From NCBI GenBank assembly GCA_045639905.1, contig JAZUDZ010000023.1:62001-126000 (forward strand): a stretch of 64,000 nt of DNA. Direction: 5' to 3'. How positions within the stretch are numbered: the stretch's first letter is position 1; every line of letters starts with the position of its first letter. The notes under the pieces are model-generated. The model made no database searches. It saw only the letters and a list, made by a program, of their open reading frames with translations, and had not been told where the DNA came from. This DNA comes from RGIG426 sp045639905 (GTDB taxonomy: Bacteria > Bacillota > Clostridia > Oscillospirales > Acutalibacteraceae). Made by a program: the position numbers and the translations under genes. Positions 9,008-17,279 of the stretch are shown here, in pieces.

Positions 9008-10321
9008 TCACTGCTTTTTTTGTTTCTGGGTGGTTGTGGTTTTTGTTTCTTTCTTGCTGACTGTGGTTTGCTGTTCGTCAGAAGTCTCTTCACTCGGTTG
9101 AATAGACGTTTCCCCCTGAGCATTCAAACCTTGTTTATCAATGTACAGAATTGCCTCATTTAAGAAAGTGTCTTGACCACGAAGCAAACTGTCAACGTTC
9201 ACATAATTGGTGGGAGCTTCCATTTCCTTATCCGGTGTAATACCGGCATCTTCCCAAGATCCCGATTTTAACAGTTGCATTTGTGAAACTGTCAATTTTA
9301 CTGCCGCATTGTCACTGGCAATGGGGAAATATTCCTGACGATAGGATTTGCCAAATGTACGCTCTCCGTACACTTTTGCCAGTCCCAATTCTTGTAAAGT
9401 CCCTGCAAACAGTTCTGCCTCACCGGCAGTAGCTTTATTCACAAGAACAACTGCCTTTCCGTTAAGTTCATAAGCGGAATCAGCAATTAACGGTTCACGA
9501 TTTCCTTTGCCATCAACCACATATCCATATGTACCAATCGGCAATAAAAACCCGATAATTTCAGACGCTGCTTCCAGTGTTCCGCCGGTATTATCACGCA
9601 AATCAAAAATATAGGCAGCAGAACCTTGCTTATTCACCTTTTCAATAGCCGTTCGGAATTGATCAACCGTTAACGCATTGAAAGAAGAAATTCGAATGTA
9701 TGCTATGGAATCCTCAAGCATTTCCGATGTAACCGATTGAATTTGGTAAGAAGCCGCGACTAAATCGAAAGACTGTTCTTTCCCGTCTCGGCGGATTGTA
9801 ATAAGTGCCTTGTTGGCATCGTTTAAATACGAAACAGCTTCTTCATAGTCTTGCTCGGTTGAAGAGAACTTCACACTATCAATACTGACGAGAACGTCTC
9901 CAACCTTAATTCCCGCGGCATCGGCTACAGAGCCTTCGTTCACACGAACAATGGTCATAGCCCGGTCAAGACCCGTAAGCGCAATGGATATGCCGAAACT
10001 GTCATCCGTACCTTCTTTTCCCTGCAAAACAGAAGCATATTCGTCCGGGGTTAAATAATCGGCATACTTATCCCCTATGGCATCCATATAGGAAGCTGCC
10101 AACCCGTTTTGAAGTTTAGACTCATCAATAAACCCGGCATAGTTGTCGCGGACTGTTTTATCAACCTCGGTTAAATATTCGTACATAACCTGCTTTTTGT
10201 TTACCTCGGTTACTGTACTACTGAATTTATCCATGGCAAAAATCATTGTCAGGGATACAGCAAGTGCAATAGCTATGAAGATAAGGGCAATGGTTGTCCC
10301 CAAAGATATACGAGCTCTCAT
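9008..10321 (-). CDS. S41 (C-terminal processing) peptidase homologue lacking the catalytic serine
   Basis: A 437-residue CtpA-like protein: N-terminal signal anchor (about 9-30), an N-terminal helical region, a PDZ domain (about 105-190) and the S41 core with FDLRDNTGGTLEAA (239-252). The family motif SASASE reads TAGEAE here, so the position of the nucleophilic serine is Gly300, while the general-base lysine (K325 in TFGK) and the following Gln329 remain. It may therefore be inactive and act as a binding or scaffold protein. A low-complexity Thr/Lys/Gln tail ends the protein. It lies between an M23 peptidase and the sigma-LRR gene. Confidence 0.88.
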   Translation of the reverse strand: MRARISLGTTIALIFIAIALAVSLTMIFAMDKFSSTVTEVNKKQVMYEYLTEVDKTVRDNYAGFIDESKLQNGLAASYMDAIGDKYADYLTPDEYASVLQGKEGTDDSFGISIALTGLDRAMTIVRVNEGSVADAAGIKVGDVLVSIDSVKFSSTEQDYEEAVSYLNDANKALITIRRDGKEQSFDLVAASYQIQSVTSEMLEDSIAYIRISSFNALTVDQFRTAIEKVNKQGSAAYIFDLRDNTGGTLEAASEIIGFLLPIGTYGYVVDGKGNREPLIADSAYELNGKAVVLVNKATAGEAELFAGTLQELGLAKVYGERTFGKSYRQEYFPIASDNAAVKLTVSQMQLLKSGSWEDAGITPDKEMEAPTNYVNVDSLLRGQDTFLNEAILYIDKQGLNAQGETSIQPSEETSDEQQTTVSKKETKTTTTQKQKKQ

Positions 10322-10358
10322 AAACTATCCACTCCTTCCTTTTTGTGTTTCGTTATGG

Positions 10359-11615
10359 TTAAGGTGGCGAAACATACCCGCCCAGCGGGTTGACAGGAGA
10401 ACCGTCCTCACGAACTTCAAAGTGCAAGTGAGAACCATAAGACCAGCCGGTATCACCAATGGCACCAAGCTGGGTCTCCCCACCATACACCCGTTGTCCT
10501 TCGTAAACATATACGGAAGACATATGAGCGTACACCGTAACAATACGATAACCTCTGGCATCGATTCCATGGTCCACCATGACGTAATAGCCATAGCCGG
10601 AGCCCCAGGAATCACTGCCGTTCGCATAAATGACGATACCGTCATCCGCTGCGATAATATCTTTACCGTAGGCACTTCCTCCGCAGCAAATATCAATGCC
10701 CTTATGGAAGTTGGAAGCACCACTTAGCATACGCCAGCCAAAAACGTCCGTAATCAAGTGACAGGACTTAGACGGCCAATACATCTTACCGCCTTTATAG
10801 GCTTCTCCGTTCGAAGAACTGCTGTTACGGAGAATGCTTTGAATTTCGGCCTCAAGAGCCGCTTCCTGTTCCTCTGTAAGAGCAATCTGTTCGTCGTAAT
10901 AGTTGATATCCGCCTGTAAATCGTTGGCCACGGAAGCAGCTTCATCGTACAAGGCTTCCAAATCTTCTTTGGCGGAATCCGCTTCTTTACGGATAGACTC
11001 CAGCAAAGATTTTTGCTGATCCAAATCCGCTTCCGTCTTTTTCAGTTCTTCTTTTTGCTCATTGATTTTGGATATTTCCACTTCGAGCTTTGCAATCAAA
11101 TCCTCGTCGTGTTTGCTCATCACTTTCATGAGTTTGCTTTTCAGCAAATAATCCACATAACTGTCTGTGTCGAACAACATTTGAAGGACCGACATATTAC
11201 CGGTTTTGGAAACAATTCGAAGACGTTCCTGCAAGGAGGCAAATTGCGTACTGATAGCCGTTTGCTTGTCTTCAATTTCCTGCTCTTGCTTGCTGATTTT
11301 ATACTGAGTATCCTGGATATCCTTGTCAACAGCATAAATCAAATCGTCGTTCAGAGCGATTTCTTCCTCTTTCACGGCAATCTGCTTTTCAATTGTGGCT
11401 TTTTTCTCTTTTTGATCTTCCAAGTCGTCACTAAGAGAATCTTTCTTTCGTTCCAATTCTGCCGCTTTCGCTTGTAGCTCTTTCTTTTCCGCCTCCAGAG
11501 ACGAAACCGAAGAGGCGTTTGTTTTTACAGATGCATACGGAAGCGAAGCCATCATCAAGAAAATGACGGTGAGAACGGCTATCATCCGAACGAGACGCAT
11601 CAATTTCTTACTCAA
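10359..11615 (-). CDS. M23-family peptidoglycan endopeptidase with coiled-coil domain (EnvC-like)
   Basis: Exported murein hydrolase or hydrolase activator, probably controlled by the FtsEX complex encoded just upstream. A signal peptide is followed by a long heptad coiled coil (about 25-260) and a LytM domain near residue 290 onward. The LytM zinc ligands are present (HKGID, a YAHM histidine and HLHFE), so the peptidase may be active, unlike E. coli EnvC. The TTG at 11615 is chosen because GGGAGG lies eight bases before it; the ATG at 11600 is the alternative. The start overlaps the ftsX stop, indicating translational coupling. 418 residues. Confidence 0.92.
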   Translation of the reverse strand: MSKKLMRLVRMIAVLTVIFLMMASLPYASVKTNASSVSSLEAEKKELQAKAAELERKKDSLSDDLEDQKEKKATIEKQIAVKEEEIALNDDLIYAVDKDIQDTQYKISKQEQEIEDKQTAISTQFASLQERLRIVSKTGNMSVLQMLFDTDSYVDYLLKSKLMKVMSKHDEDLIAKLEVEISKINEQKEELKKTEADLDQQKSLLESIRKEADSAKEDLEALYDEAASVANDLQADINYYDEQIALTEEQEAALEAEIQSILRNSSSSNGEAYKGGKMYWPSKSCHLITDVFGWRMLSGASNFHKGIDICCGGSAYGKDIIAADDGIVIYANGSDSWGSGYGYYVMVDHGIDARGYRIVTVYAHMSSVYVYEGQRVYGGETQLGAIGDTGWSYGSHLHFEVREDGSPVNPLGGYVSPP

Positions 11616-12525
11616 AAGAAATGCCTCCCTCGTCACGCAGATAACGGCTCATGGAAATGGCACAACCGGCAACACCGGTAATTACACCGGCAGCCAGGAA
11701 TCCAATCAACAAAATCCACCAAATATCTGCAAAAGGAATCAAGCTGGTAAATGCACTCACAGAGAACATTCCCTGCAGCTTGTTGTATACAAAATACGTA
11801 ATCGCGAATGCCAGGCCACCGGATATCACACCCAGCGTCATACCTTCGACCATAAACGGAATTCGCACAAACAGGTTCGTCGCACCGACAGACTTCATAA
11901 TGCTGATTTCCAAACGTCTGGCATATACCGTCAGTTTGATGGTGTTGGCAATGATAAACAAAGATACCAACAACAAAAGGACAATGATCCAACCGCCGGC
12001 AATTAAAACCACGTTACGAAGCTGCGTCAACGTGTTGGCGATTTCACCGCTGGCTGCAACACTTTCCACTAAATCCAAACTTTGAATCTGATACAAAGTC
12101 GCATCAAACTTTTCCAAATCGGCAAAAGTCACCGTGAAAGCATCCTGCATCGGGTTGTTTTCGCCCTTCAGCTCGTCGAACATTTCGCTGGAGAATGAGC
12201 TGGCGTATTTTTCCATAATGTCGTCTTTCGACATGTATTCCACAGCACGAACATTGGTAATACCTTTCAGCTGTGTCTCCAAAGAAGAAATATCTTCGGG
12301 TGTCGCGTCTACATACGCGTACGCCACAACCACATTCTGTTCGTAAATGGTATCAAAAACATGATTGACGTTAGCAAAAAGCAAATAGGCACCACCTGTC
12401 AAAATCAAACAGGCAAGCAGTACACCAATAGAGGCCACCGCCATAACACGGTTTTGCCAAACGCTCCGAAAACCTTCGGAAATTAAATACAGAAGACTGC
12501 TTCTTCCGGCTTTTGAGTTTTTCAT
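11608..12525 (-). CDS. ftsX: Cell division ABC transporter permease FtsX
   Basis: Membrane half of the FtsEX complex, which transmits ATP hydrolysis to periplasmic or extracellular peptidoglycan hydrolases. In 305 residues it shows one N-terminal transmembrane helix, a large extracytoplasmic loop (about 50-170) and three C-terminal helices, the standard FtsX topology. The cytoplasmic VYARRLEISIMKSVGAT coupling region is typical. It overlaps ftsE by 4 bp and the M23 gene by 8 bp, so all three are likely made together and act together. Confidence 0.95.
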   Translation of the reverse strand: MKNSKAGRSSLLYLISEGFRSVWQNRVMAVASIGVLLACLILTGGAYLLFANVNHVFDTIYEQNVVVAYAYVDATPEDISSLETQLKGITNVRAVEYMSKDDIMEKYASSFSSEMFDELKGENNPMQDAFTVTFADLEKFDATLYQIQSLDLVESVAASGEIANTLTQLRNVVLIAGGWIIVLLLLVSLFIIANTIKLTVYARRLEISIMKSVGATNLFVRIPFMVEGMTLGVISGGLAFAITYFVYNKLQGMFSVSAFTSLIPFADIWWILLIGFLAAGVITGVAGCAISMSRYLRDEGGISFE

Positions 12526-13367
12526 TCGGCAGCACCTCCCGTCACGTCTTCTTCCGGTTCTGCCGTTTCGGCCTCCACGTCATCGGCAGGAATTTCTTCC
12601 TGCACTTCCTCAACCGTCTCCGGTTCTGCCGTTTCCTCTATCGAAGTCTCTTCCGAAGGACCAGCGGAAGGAACATAATTCGGATCCGGAATATCGGCCA
12701 CGATTTCACCATCGGAAATACGAATGACACGGTGCGGGAACCGTTTTACCAAATCAAGAGCGTGCGTTACGACAATAACGGTTGTTCCCTTCTTGTTGAT
12801 TTCATCCAGAAGGTTCATAATCTCGTACGATTTTTTCGGGTCAACGTTACCGGTCGGCTCATCGGCAATGATGATAGACGGGTTGTTAACCAAAGCACGA
12901 GCCAAAGCCACACGCTGCTGTTCACCACCGGACAATTCCGGCGGATAACTGCGTTGTTTTTCCGCAAGTCCGACCAGTCCGAGAACGTAAGGAACACGTT
13001 TACGGATAGCCCGAGCCGGTGTACCGACAACACGCATGGCAAATGCCACGTTTTCATAGGCGGTCATTTTGTCAATCAGACGGAAATCCTGAAAAACAAC
13101 CCCCATCGTTCTTCTCAAATACGGGATATGCTTACGGCGGATTTTACTGAGATTGTTGTTGTTGACAATAACCTCACCGGCCGTCGGAATTTCCTCTCTC
13201 ATTATCAATTTCAAAAAGGTACTTTTACCGGCACCCGTTTCACCGACGACGAAAACAAATTCTCCTTTTTCAATTCGAATATTTGCGTCTTTCAGTGCAT
13301 GAACACCGCTGTTATATACCTTGTGAACACCTTTAAATTCAATAAATCCACTTGCTGAAGATGACAC
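12522..13367 (-). CDS. ftsE: Cell division ATP-binding protein FtsE with acidic C-terminal tail
   Basis: ATPase of FtsEX. Walker A GETGAGKST, signature LSGGEQQRVALARAL and Walker B IIIADEPTG are intact. The ABC domain ends near residue 230, where most FtsE proteins stop. Here a further 50 residues or so of Glu/Pro/Ala-rich sequence follow, giving 281 residues in total; the tail looks disordered and strongly acidic. Translation starts at GTG 13367 behind AAAGGGGG. It heads the ftsE-ftsX-M23 run and lies 36 bp after the PucR-type regulator gene. Confidence 0.95.
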   Translation of the reverse strand: MSSSASGFIEFKGVHKVYNSGVHALKDANIRIEKGEFVFVVGETGAGKSTFLKLIMREEIPTAGEVIVNNNNLSKIRRKHIPYLRRTMGVVFQDFRLIDKMTAYENVAFAMRVVGTPARAIRKRVPYVLGLVGLAEKQRSYPPELSGGEQQRVALARALVNNPSIIIADEPTGNVDPKKSYEIMNLLDEINKKGTTVIVVTHALDLVKRFPHRVIRISDGEIVADIPDPNYVPSAGPSEETSIEETAEPETVEEVQEEIPADDVEAETAEPEEDVTGGAAE

Positions 13368-13403
13368 GTTCTTTCCCCCTTTACAAATGTCTCACATATT
13401 CAA

Positions 13404-14489
13404 TCAGTTGTTGGAATTGGAAGAAGAAAGATATTTGCCGACCATCAGTGCCACTTTAAACACGATGGCGTCTTCAAATTCGCGCAAGTCCAACCCGGTA
13501 AGTTTTTTGATTTTTTCCAATCGATACACTAACGTGTTTCGATGGATAAACAATTTTCTGGATGTTTCAGAAACATTCAAGTTGTTTTCAAAGAATTTAT
13601 GAATGGTAAACAGAGTTTCCTGATCCAAATCATCAACGGATTCTTTCTTGAAAACTTCGTTCATAAACATATTGCACATAGTGGTCGGAAGCTGATAAAT
13701 AAGTCTAGCAATACCGAGATGCTCATAATTGACCACGAACTTCTCCGTATCGAATACTTTTCCGACTTCCAAAGCCGTTTGAGCTTCTTTGAAAGAATCT
13801 GCAAGGCCTTTGAGACCTGAAGTGACTTTTCCCATACCGACGACAACACCGGTATTACACTCGCCGCTGAGCGTATCAACTATGGAATAAGCAAGATGCT
13901 CAATCACATCTTCGTTGATTTCATCACCGACACGTTTGACAACGGCAATATCACGCTCATTGATCCCGACAACAAAGTCGCGGGAACGGTCCGGGAACAA
14001 ATTCAAAAGAACATCATACACATTGATGTCTCCGGGACGCGTAACACGAACAAGCAGCACCACGTACTGCTCTTCTTTATCGAAGTTCAGTTCCTTGGCC
14101 TTTTGATAAATATCGCCGGGGAGAATATTATCCAGCAAAATGTTTTTCACAAAGTTTGAACTGTCATATTTCTCTTCATAGTATTCCTTGAGTCCGTTGA
14201 AACTAACAGAAAGGAGACCAACATATTTCTTGGCCAGATCATCCTCGCCTTCCACAAACAGAATATACGGATTACTGGTCATCTCTCCAAAACACTTGTA
14301 TGTATAGCCACCCTGCTTAAAAACACCGGGCTCGGAAAAATGAGACTTTTCAAGATTTTCTTCCTGCTCTCCGATTTTTCCCAAATCACTGCAAGCAACA
14401 ATGCTCATACTTTGATCGGCAACGCCAATCACACGCTCAATAACGGAAGCCATTTGAATAATAGTTCCCTGAAACAAACGATTTGCCAT
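13404..14489 (-). CDS. PucR/CdaR-type helix-turn-helix regulator
   Basis: A 361-residue regulator with a C-terminal PucR HTH domain: NLNVSETSRKLFIHRNTL followed by YRLEKIKKLTGLDLREFEDA near residues 305-350. The N-terminal part has no recognisable sensor motif; the middle resembles the GGDEF-like region common in this family. It carries its own promoter and lies 36 bp before ftsE with no terminator between, so it may be cotranscribed with, and may control, the division and envelope genes. The effector is unknown. Confidence 0.85.
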   Translation of the reverse strand: MANRLFQGTIIQMASVIERVIGVADQSMSIVACSDLGKIGEQEENLEKSHFSEPGVFKQGGYTYKCFGEMTSNPYILFVEGEDDLAKKYVGLLSVSFNGLKEYYEEKYDSSNFVKNILLDNILPGDIYQKAKELNFDKEEQYVVLLVRVTRPGDINVYDVLLNLFPDRSRDFVVGINERDIAVVKRVGDEINEDVIEHLAYSIVDTLSGECNTGVVVGMGKVTSGLKGLADSFKEAQTALEVGKVFDTEKFVVNYEHLGIARLIYQLPTTMCNMFMNEVFKKESVDDLDQETLFTIHKFFENNLNVSETSRKLFIHRNTLVYRLEKIKKLTGLDLREFEDAIVFKVALMVGKYLSSSNSNN

Positions 14490-14552
14490 AATACATCCTC
14501 TTTTCCACTATCATTTCTAAACCATTTTACGAAGACCCTTTTATACGGATTC

Positions 14553-14582
14553 ATTATACCACCAAGAAGGCCCCATTATCAA
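14553..14582 (-). promoter_or_regulatory. Sigma-A promoter for the PucR-ftsEX block
   Basis: On the minus strand TTGATA (14577-14582), an 18-bp spacer and TATAAT (14553-14558), about 64 bases before the regulator start. Confidence 0.65.
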
Positions 14583-14604
14583 GTAAATCTTTATATATAA
14601 TATA

Positions 14605-14635
14605 TAAAGAGACGGCATTTTTTCTGCCGTCTCTT
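14605..14635 (-). terminator. Rho-independent terminator after trmFO
   Basis: AGAGACGGCA (14608-14617) pairs with TGCCGTCTCT (14625-14634); on the minus strand it is followed by a T/A-rich run. It separates trmFO from the PucR-ftsEX promoter. Confidence 0.8.
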
Positions 14636-14653
14636 CTCTGTTTTTGTGCAATT

Positions 14654-15979
14654 TTACAAAAGTCGTGACTTTTCCAAATCTTCCAGTGCCCGTTCGGATA
14701 GTTTTGCATACCGAAGTTTTTTGTCCCGTATGGACTCTTCCAGTGGCGGAAGCACACCGAAATTGGCACCCATAGGCTGAAAATGCGGGTTCGGACCGTC
14801 ACTGACATACCCTGCAAGGGCTCCCATCATCGTTGTTCTCGGCATGTGCCATTCTTCTTGTCCATTCAAACATCTGACCGCATTTATCCCTGCCAATATA
14901 CCGGAGGAAGCGGATTCCATATACCCTTCAACACCCGTCATCTGTCCGGCAAAAAACAAGCCCGGTCGATTTTTGAACATAAAGCCCGCCGTCAGCAATT
15001 CCGGCGAATTGATAAAAGTATTTCGGTGCATAACACCATAGCGGGCATATTCAGCATTTTTCAAAGCAGGAATCATTCCGAATACACGTTTTTGTTCTCC
15101 AAATTTCAGATTGGTTTGAAATCCCACCAAATTATACATCGTTGCCTCGGCATTCTCGGCCCGAAGCTGCAAAACGGCCCAAGGCCTGTGTCCGGTTCGC
15201 GGATCCCGAAGCCCGACCGGTTTCATCGGACCAAAGCGAATCGTATCCGTACCGCGTTTCGCCAAAACCTCAATCGGCATACATCCCTCGTATACACTCG
15301 GATTTGCCTTATCAAAACCGTGAAGCGGTGCAATTTCAGCATGAACAAGAGCCTCATGGAATGCTTCGTACTCTTCCTTGTTCATCGGGCAGTTGATATA
15401 ATCGCCCTCTTCTCCCTCCGGTTTATCATCCCGTCCGTATCGGGAAGCCCTGAAGGAACAGGAGTCATCAATACTGTCTGCCATTACAATCGGCGCAGCC
15501 GCATCATAAAAATGAAGACCGTCCCCGCACAGGTTTGCTATATCCTCCGCCAAAGCATCACTGGTCAATGGACCTGTCGCCACAACAACAACCCCGTTCT
15601 CCGGAACTTTTGTCAGTTCCTCCCGATGCATCTTAATTTGCGGATGAGACAGAATTTTTTCCGTAATATAACCGGAAAACAAGTCTCTATCTACCGCCAG
15701 AGCACCACCGGCCGCAACAGCAGACTGCTCAGCCGCCGGAATACACAAGGAACCGAGTCGCCGCATTTCCTCCTTCAAAAGTCCGGCTGCACTTTCCAGC
15801 CTTTTCGCTTTTAGAGAATTCGAGCAAACCAGTTCCGCCAGCACATCCTGATGGTGTGCCGGTGAATATTTTGTCGGTTTCATTTCATACAAATCAACCG
15901 CCACTCCGGCCTCTGCCAAAGTCCAGGCGGCTTCGCATCCGGCCAATCCGGCGCCGATGACAATTGCTTTCTTCTCCAT
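14654..15979 (-). CDS. trmFO: Folate/FAD-dependent tRNA (uracil-54 C5) methyltransferase TrmFO
   Basis: Makes ribothymidine at tRNA position 54 using methylenetetrahydrofolate and FADH2. At 441 residues it has the FAD dinucleotide fold VIGAGLAGCEAAW (7-19), the catalytic-site cysteine C52 in ELVCSNSLK, the second cysteine in YEGCMPIEVL and a C-terminal AGQMTGVEGYMESASSG FAD motif. The ATG overlaps the preceding stop codon by one base (TAATG), so it is translated from the same transcript as the upstream unknown gene. This enzyme replaces SAM-dependent TrmA in most Firmicutes. Confidence 0.96.
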   Translation of the reverse strand: MEKKAIVIGAGLAGCEAAWTLAEAGVAVDLYEMKPTKYSPAHHQDVLAELVCSNSLKAKRLESAAGLLKEEMRRLGSLCIPAAEQSAVAAGGALAVDRDLFSGYITEKILSHPQIKMHREELTKVPENGVVVVATGPLTSDALAEDIANLCGDGLHFYDAAAPIVMADSIDDSCSFRASRYGRDDKPEGEEGDYINCPMNKEEYEAFHEALVHAEIAPLHGFDKANPSVYEGCMPIEVLAKRGTDTIRFGPMKPVGLRDPRTGHRPWAVLQLRAENAEATMYNLVGFQTNLKFGEQKRVFGMIPALKNAEYARYGVMHRNTFINSPELLTAGFMFKNRPGLFFAGQMTGVEGYMESASSGILAGINAVRCLNGQEEWHMPRTTMMGALAGYVSDGPNPHFQPMGANFGVLPPLEESIRDKKLRYAKLSERALEDLEKSRLL

Positions 15980-16305
15980 TATCGATACCCCGTAAAATAG
16001 GCAACAACCGTGTTTTTCTCTCCGGTAACCGCATTCACGCCTTCAATGACCACACCATTCAGGCTCATCAATTCGCTGATGGAAGCCCCTTCAGCATCAC
16101 AGCGAAACACTTCTTTTCCGTTGCACATCAGAACAATTCGGTTTTCAATCGTATTGATGGCTCCGTTCTTTCCGAGAATCACCTCAGTCGGATTGCCGTT
16201 TTCATCTAAAACACGCTGAGCTGCATAACGAATAGAACGGCCATGCACTTTTTCAAGCATAGCCGTTTGAAACGTATTTTGTTTTTTTCTGGAAAACAAT
16301 CCCAT
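15979..16305 (-). CDS. Small conserved-looking protein of unknown function
   Basis: Not recognised. The ATG at 16305 (MGLFSRKKQNTF), one base after the carboxypeptidase stop and behind AAAAGGG, gives 108 residues; a longer open frame to 16416 would run into the upstream gene. It is a soluble, beta-rich-looking protein without a signal, membrane segment or cysteine motif. Its fixed place between an M15 peptidase and trmFO, with 1-base junctions on both sides, indicates a real translated gene. Confidence 0.75.
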   Translation of the reverse strand: MGLFSRKKQNTFQTAMLEKVHGRSIRYAAQRVLDENGNPTEVILGKNGAINTIENRIVLMCNGKEVFRCDAEGASISELMSLNGVVIEGVNAVTGEKNTVVAYFTGYR

Positions 16306-16306
16306 T

Positions 16307-17266
16307 TTATAGGCCCTTTTCTTCCAAATACTCTTCGAGACAAATACCTCTGGACATAATCTCTTTGGCCGCACTCTCGCCGACATAGCGATAATGCCAG
16401 GGTTCATAAATGACACCGGTTACCGATTCTTTATCCTTCGGGAACCGCAAAATAAAGCCATATTCCGCACAATGTGCTTTGAGCCAATCAAAGGCTTTGG
16501 TTTTTTCGAAACCTTCGTCCAAATAGGTGTATTCCTCACACTCAAAATCAACCGCTAAGCCGGTATTATGTTCGCTGGTTCCGGGACGTTTTACGATCGT
16601 AGCCGCTTCGGTTTCGGCTTTTTCACGGTCATATCCGGAATCAATCAGTTCCTGAACCTGACGCTCATACAGTGTCTTTTGCAAATCATAGTCGCGGAAC
16701 AAAGACTGGCCCCACAAACCGCAGCCGTCGGCGTTGGCGGCATCCAACATCTTGTTCAGATACGGTAACGCACGCTCATCGAATTGCCATGTACTGTTAT
16801 AGTTGGCAAGAGGAATCGAGGCGACATAGCTTTGCGACAAAGGATTCCAGTCATTGGCCAAAACGTACTTCCAGTCGCTGACGGTCTTCTGGACGTAAGG
16901 CGTACCGGCATGCGGGACAGAAGGCGTATTTTCCCGCGGAGCAGAGGTAACTGTCGGACTGTTGCCCTGCTTGGTTTTCTCAGATTGTTTCGGGCTTTCC
17001 TCCGTAACAATCGCCTCACCGTTTTCCTTCGTCTCATTCGCGTCCGTCGGCTTTGTCATATCCGGAGAAAGTGTATAGGCAGTCGTTTTTCCCGTCTCCT
17101 GATTCTTCAGATTTTTCTTTTCACGGCCACCTAAAAACGAACCGACAATGATGGCGATAACAAGCACAATGCCGATAAGAATCAAAATAGCAATTCGGTC
17201 CTGACGTTTTTGTTTCCGACGTGCTGCTGCGCGTCTTTTACTGATTTCTTTGGCTGATCTGGCCAT
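16307..17266 (-). CDS. Membrane-anchored D-alanyl-D-alanine carboxypeptidase (VanY/M15B)
   Basis: Zinc peptidase that trims the terminal D-alanine of peptidoglycan stem peptides. A basic N-terminus, a transmembrane anchor (about 25-47) and a roughly 75-residue Ser/Thr/Glu linker precede the M15 domain. The metal motif TSEHNTGLAVDF supplies His and Asp ligands and EPWHYRYVG the last histidine, so the site is complete. The ATG at 17266 (MARSAKEIS) is chosen for its AAGGAGAGG; a longer frame would overlap der. 319 residues. VanY-like trimming is usual cell-wall maturation and does not by itself mean vancomycin resistance. Confidence 0.9.
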   Translation of the reverse strand: MARSAKEISKRRAAARRKQKRQDRIAILILIGIVLVIAIIVGSFLGGREKKNLKNQETGKTTAYTLSPDMTKPTDANETKENGEAIVTEESPKQSEKTKQGNSPTVTSAPRENTPSVPHAGTPYVQKTVSDWKYVLANDWNPLSQSYVASIPLANYNSTWQFDERALPYLNKMLDAANADGCGLWGQSLFRDYDLQKTLYERQVQELIDSGYDREKAETEAATIVKRPGTSEHNTGLAVDFECEEYTYLDEGFEKTKAFDWLKAHCAEYGFILRFPKDKESVTGVIYEPWHYRYVGESAAKEIMSRGICLEEYLEEKGL

Positions 17267-17279
17267 TGTAATCCTCTCC

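Noticed and set aside
12513..13358. 281-codon plus-strand open frame matching ftsE in length
   Set aside because: A complement reading of ftsE; no initiation signals.
14783..15814. 343-codon plus-strand open frame
   Set aside because: It lies antisense inside trmFO, has no ribosome site or homology, and the trmFO reading has all family motifs.
16307..17266. Vancomycin-resistance function for the VanY-like gene
   Set aside because: No vanHAX or vanRS genes nearby; VanY-type carboxypeptidases are common wall enzymes.
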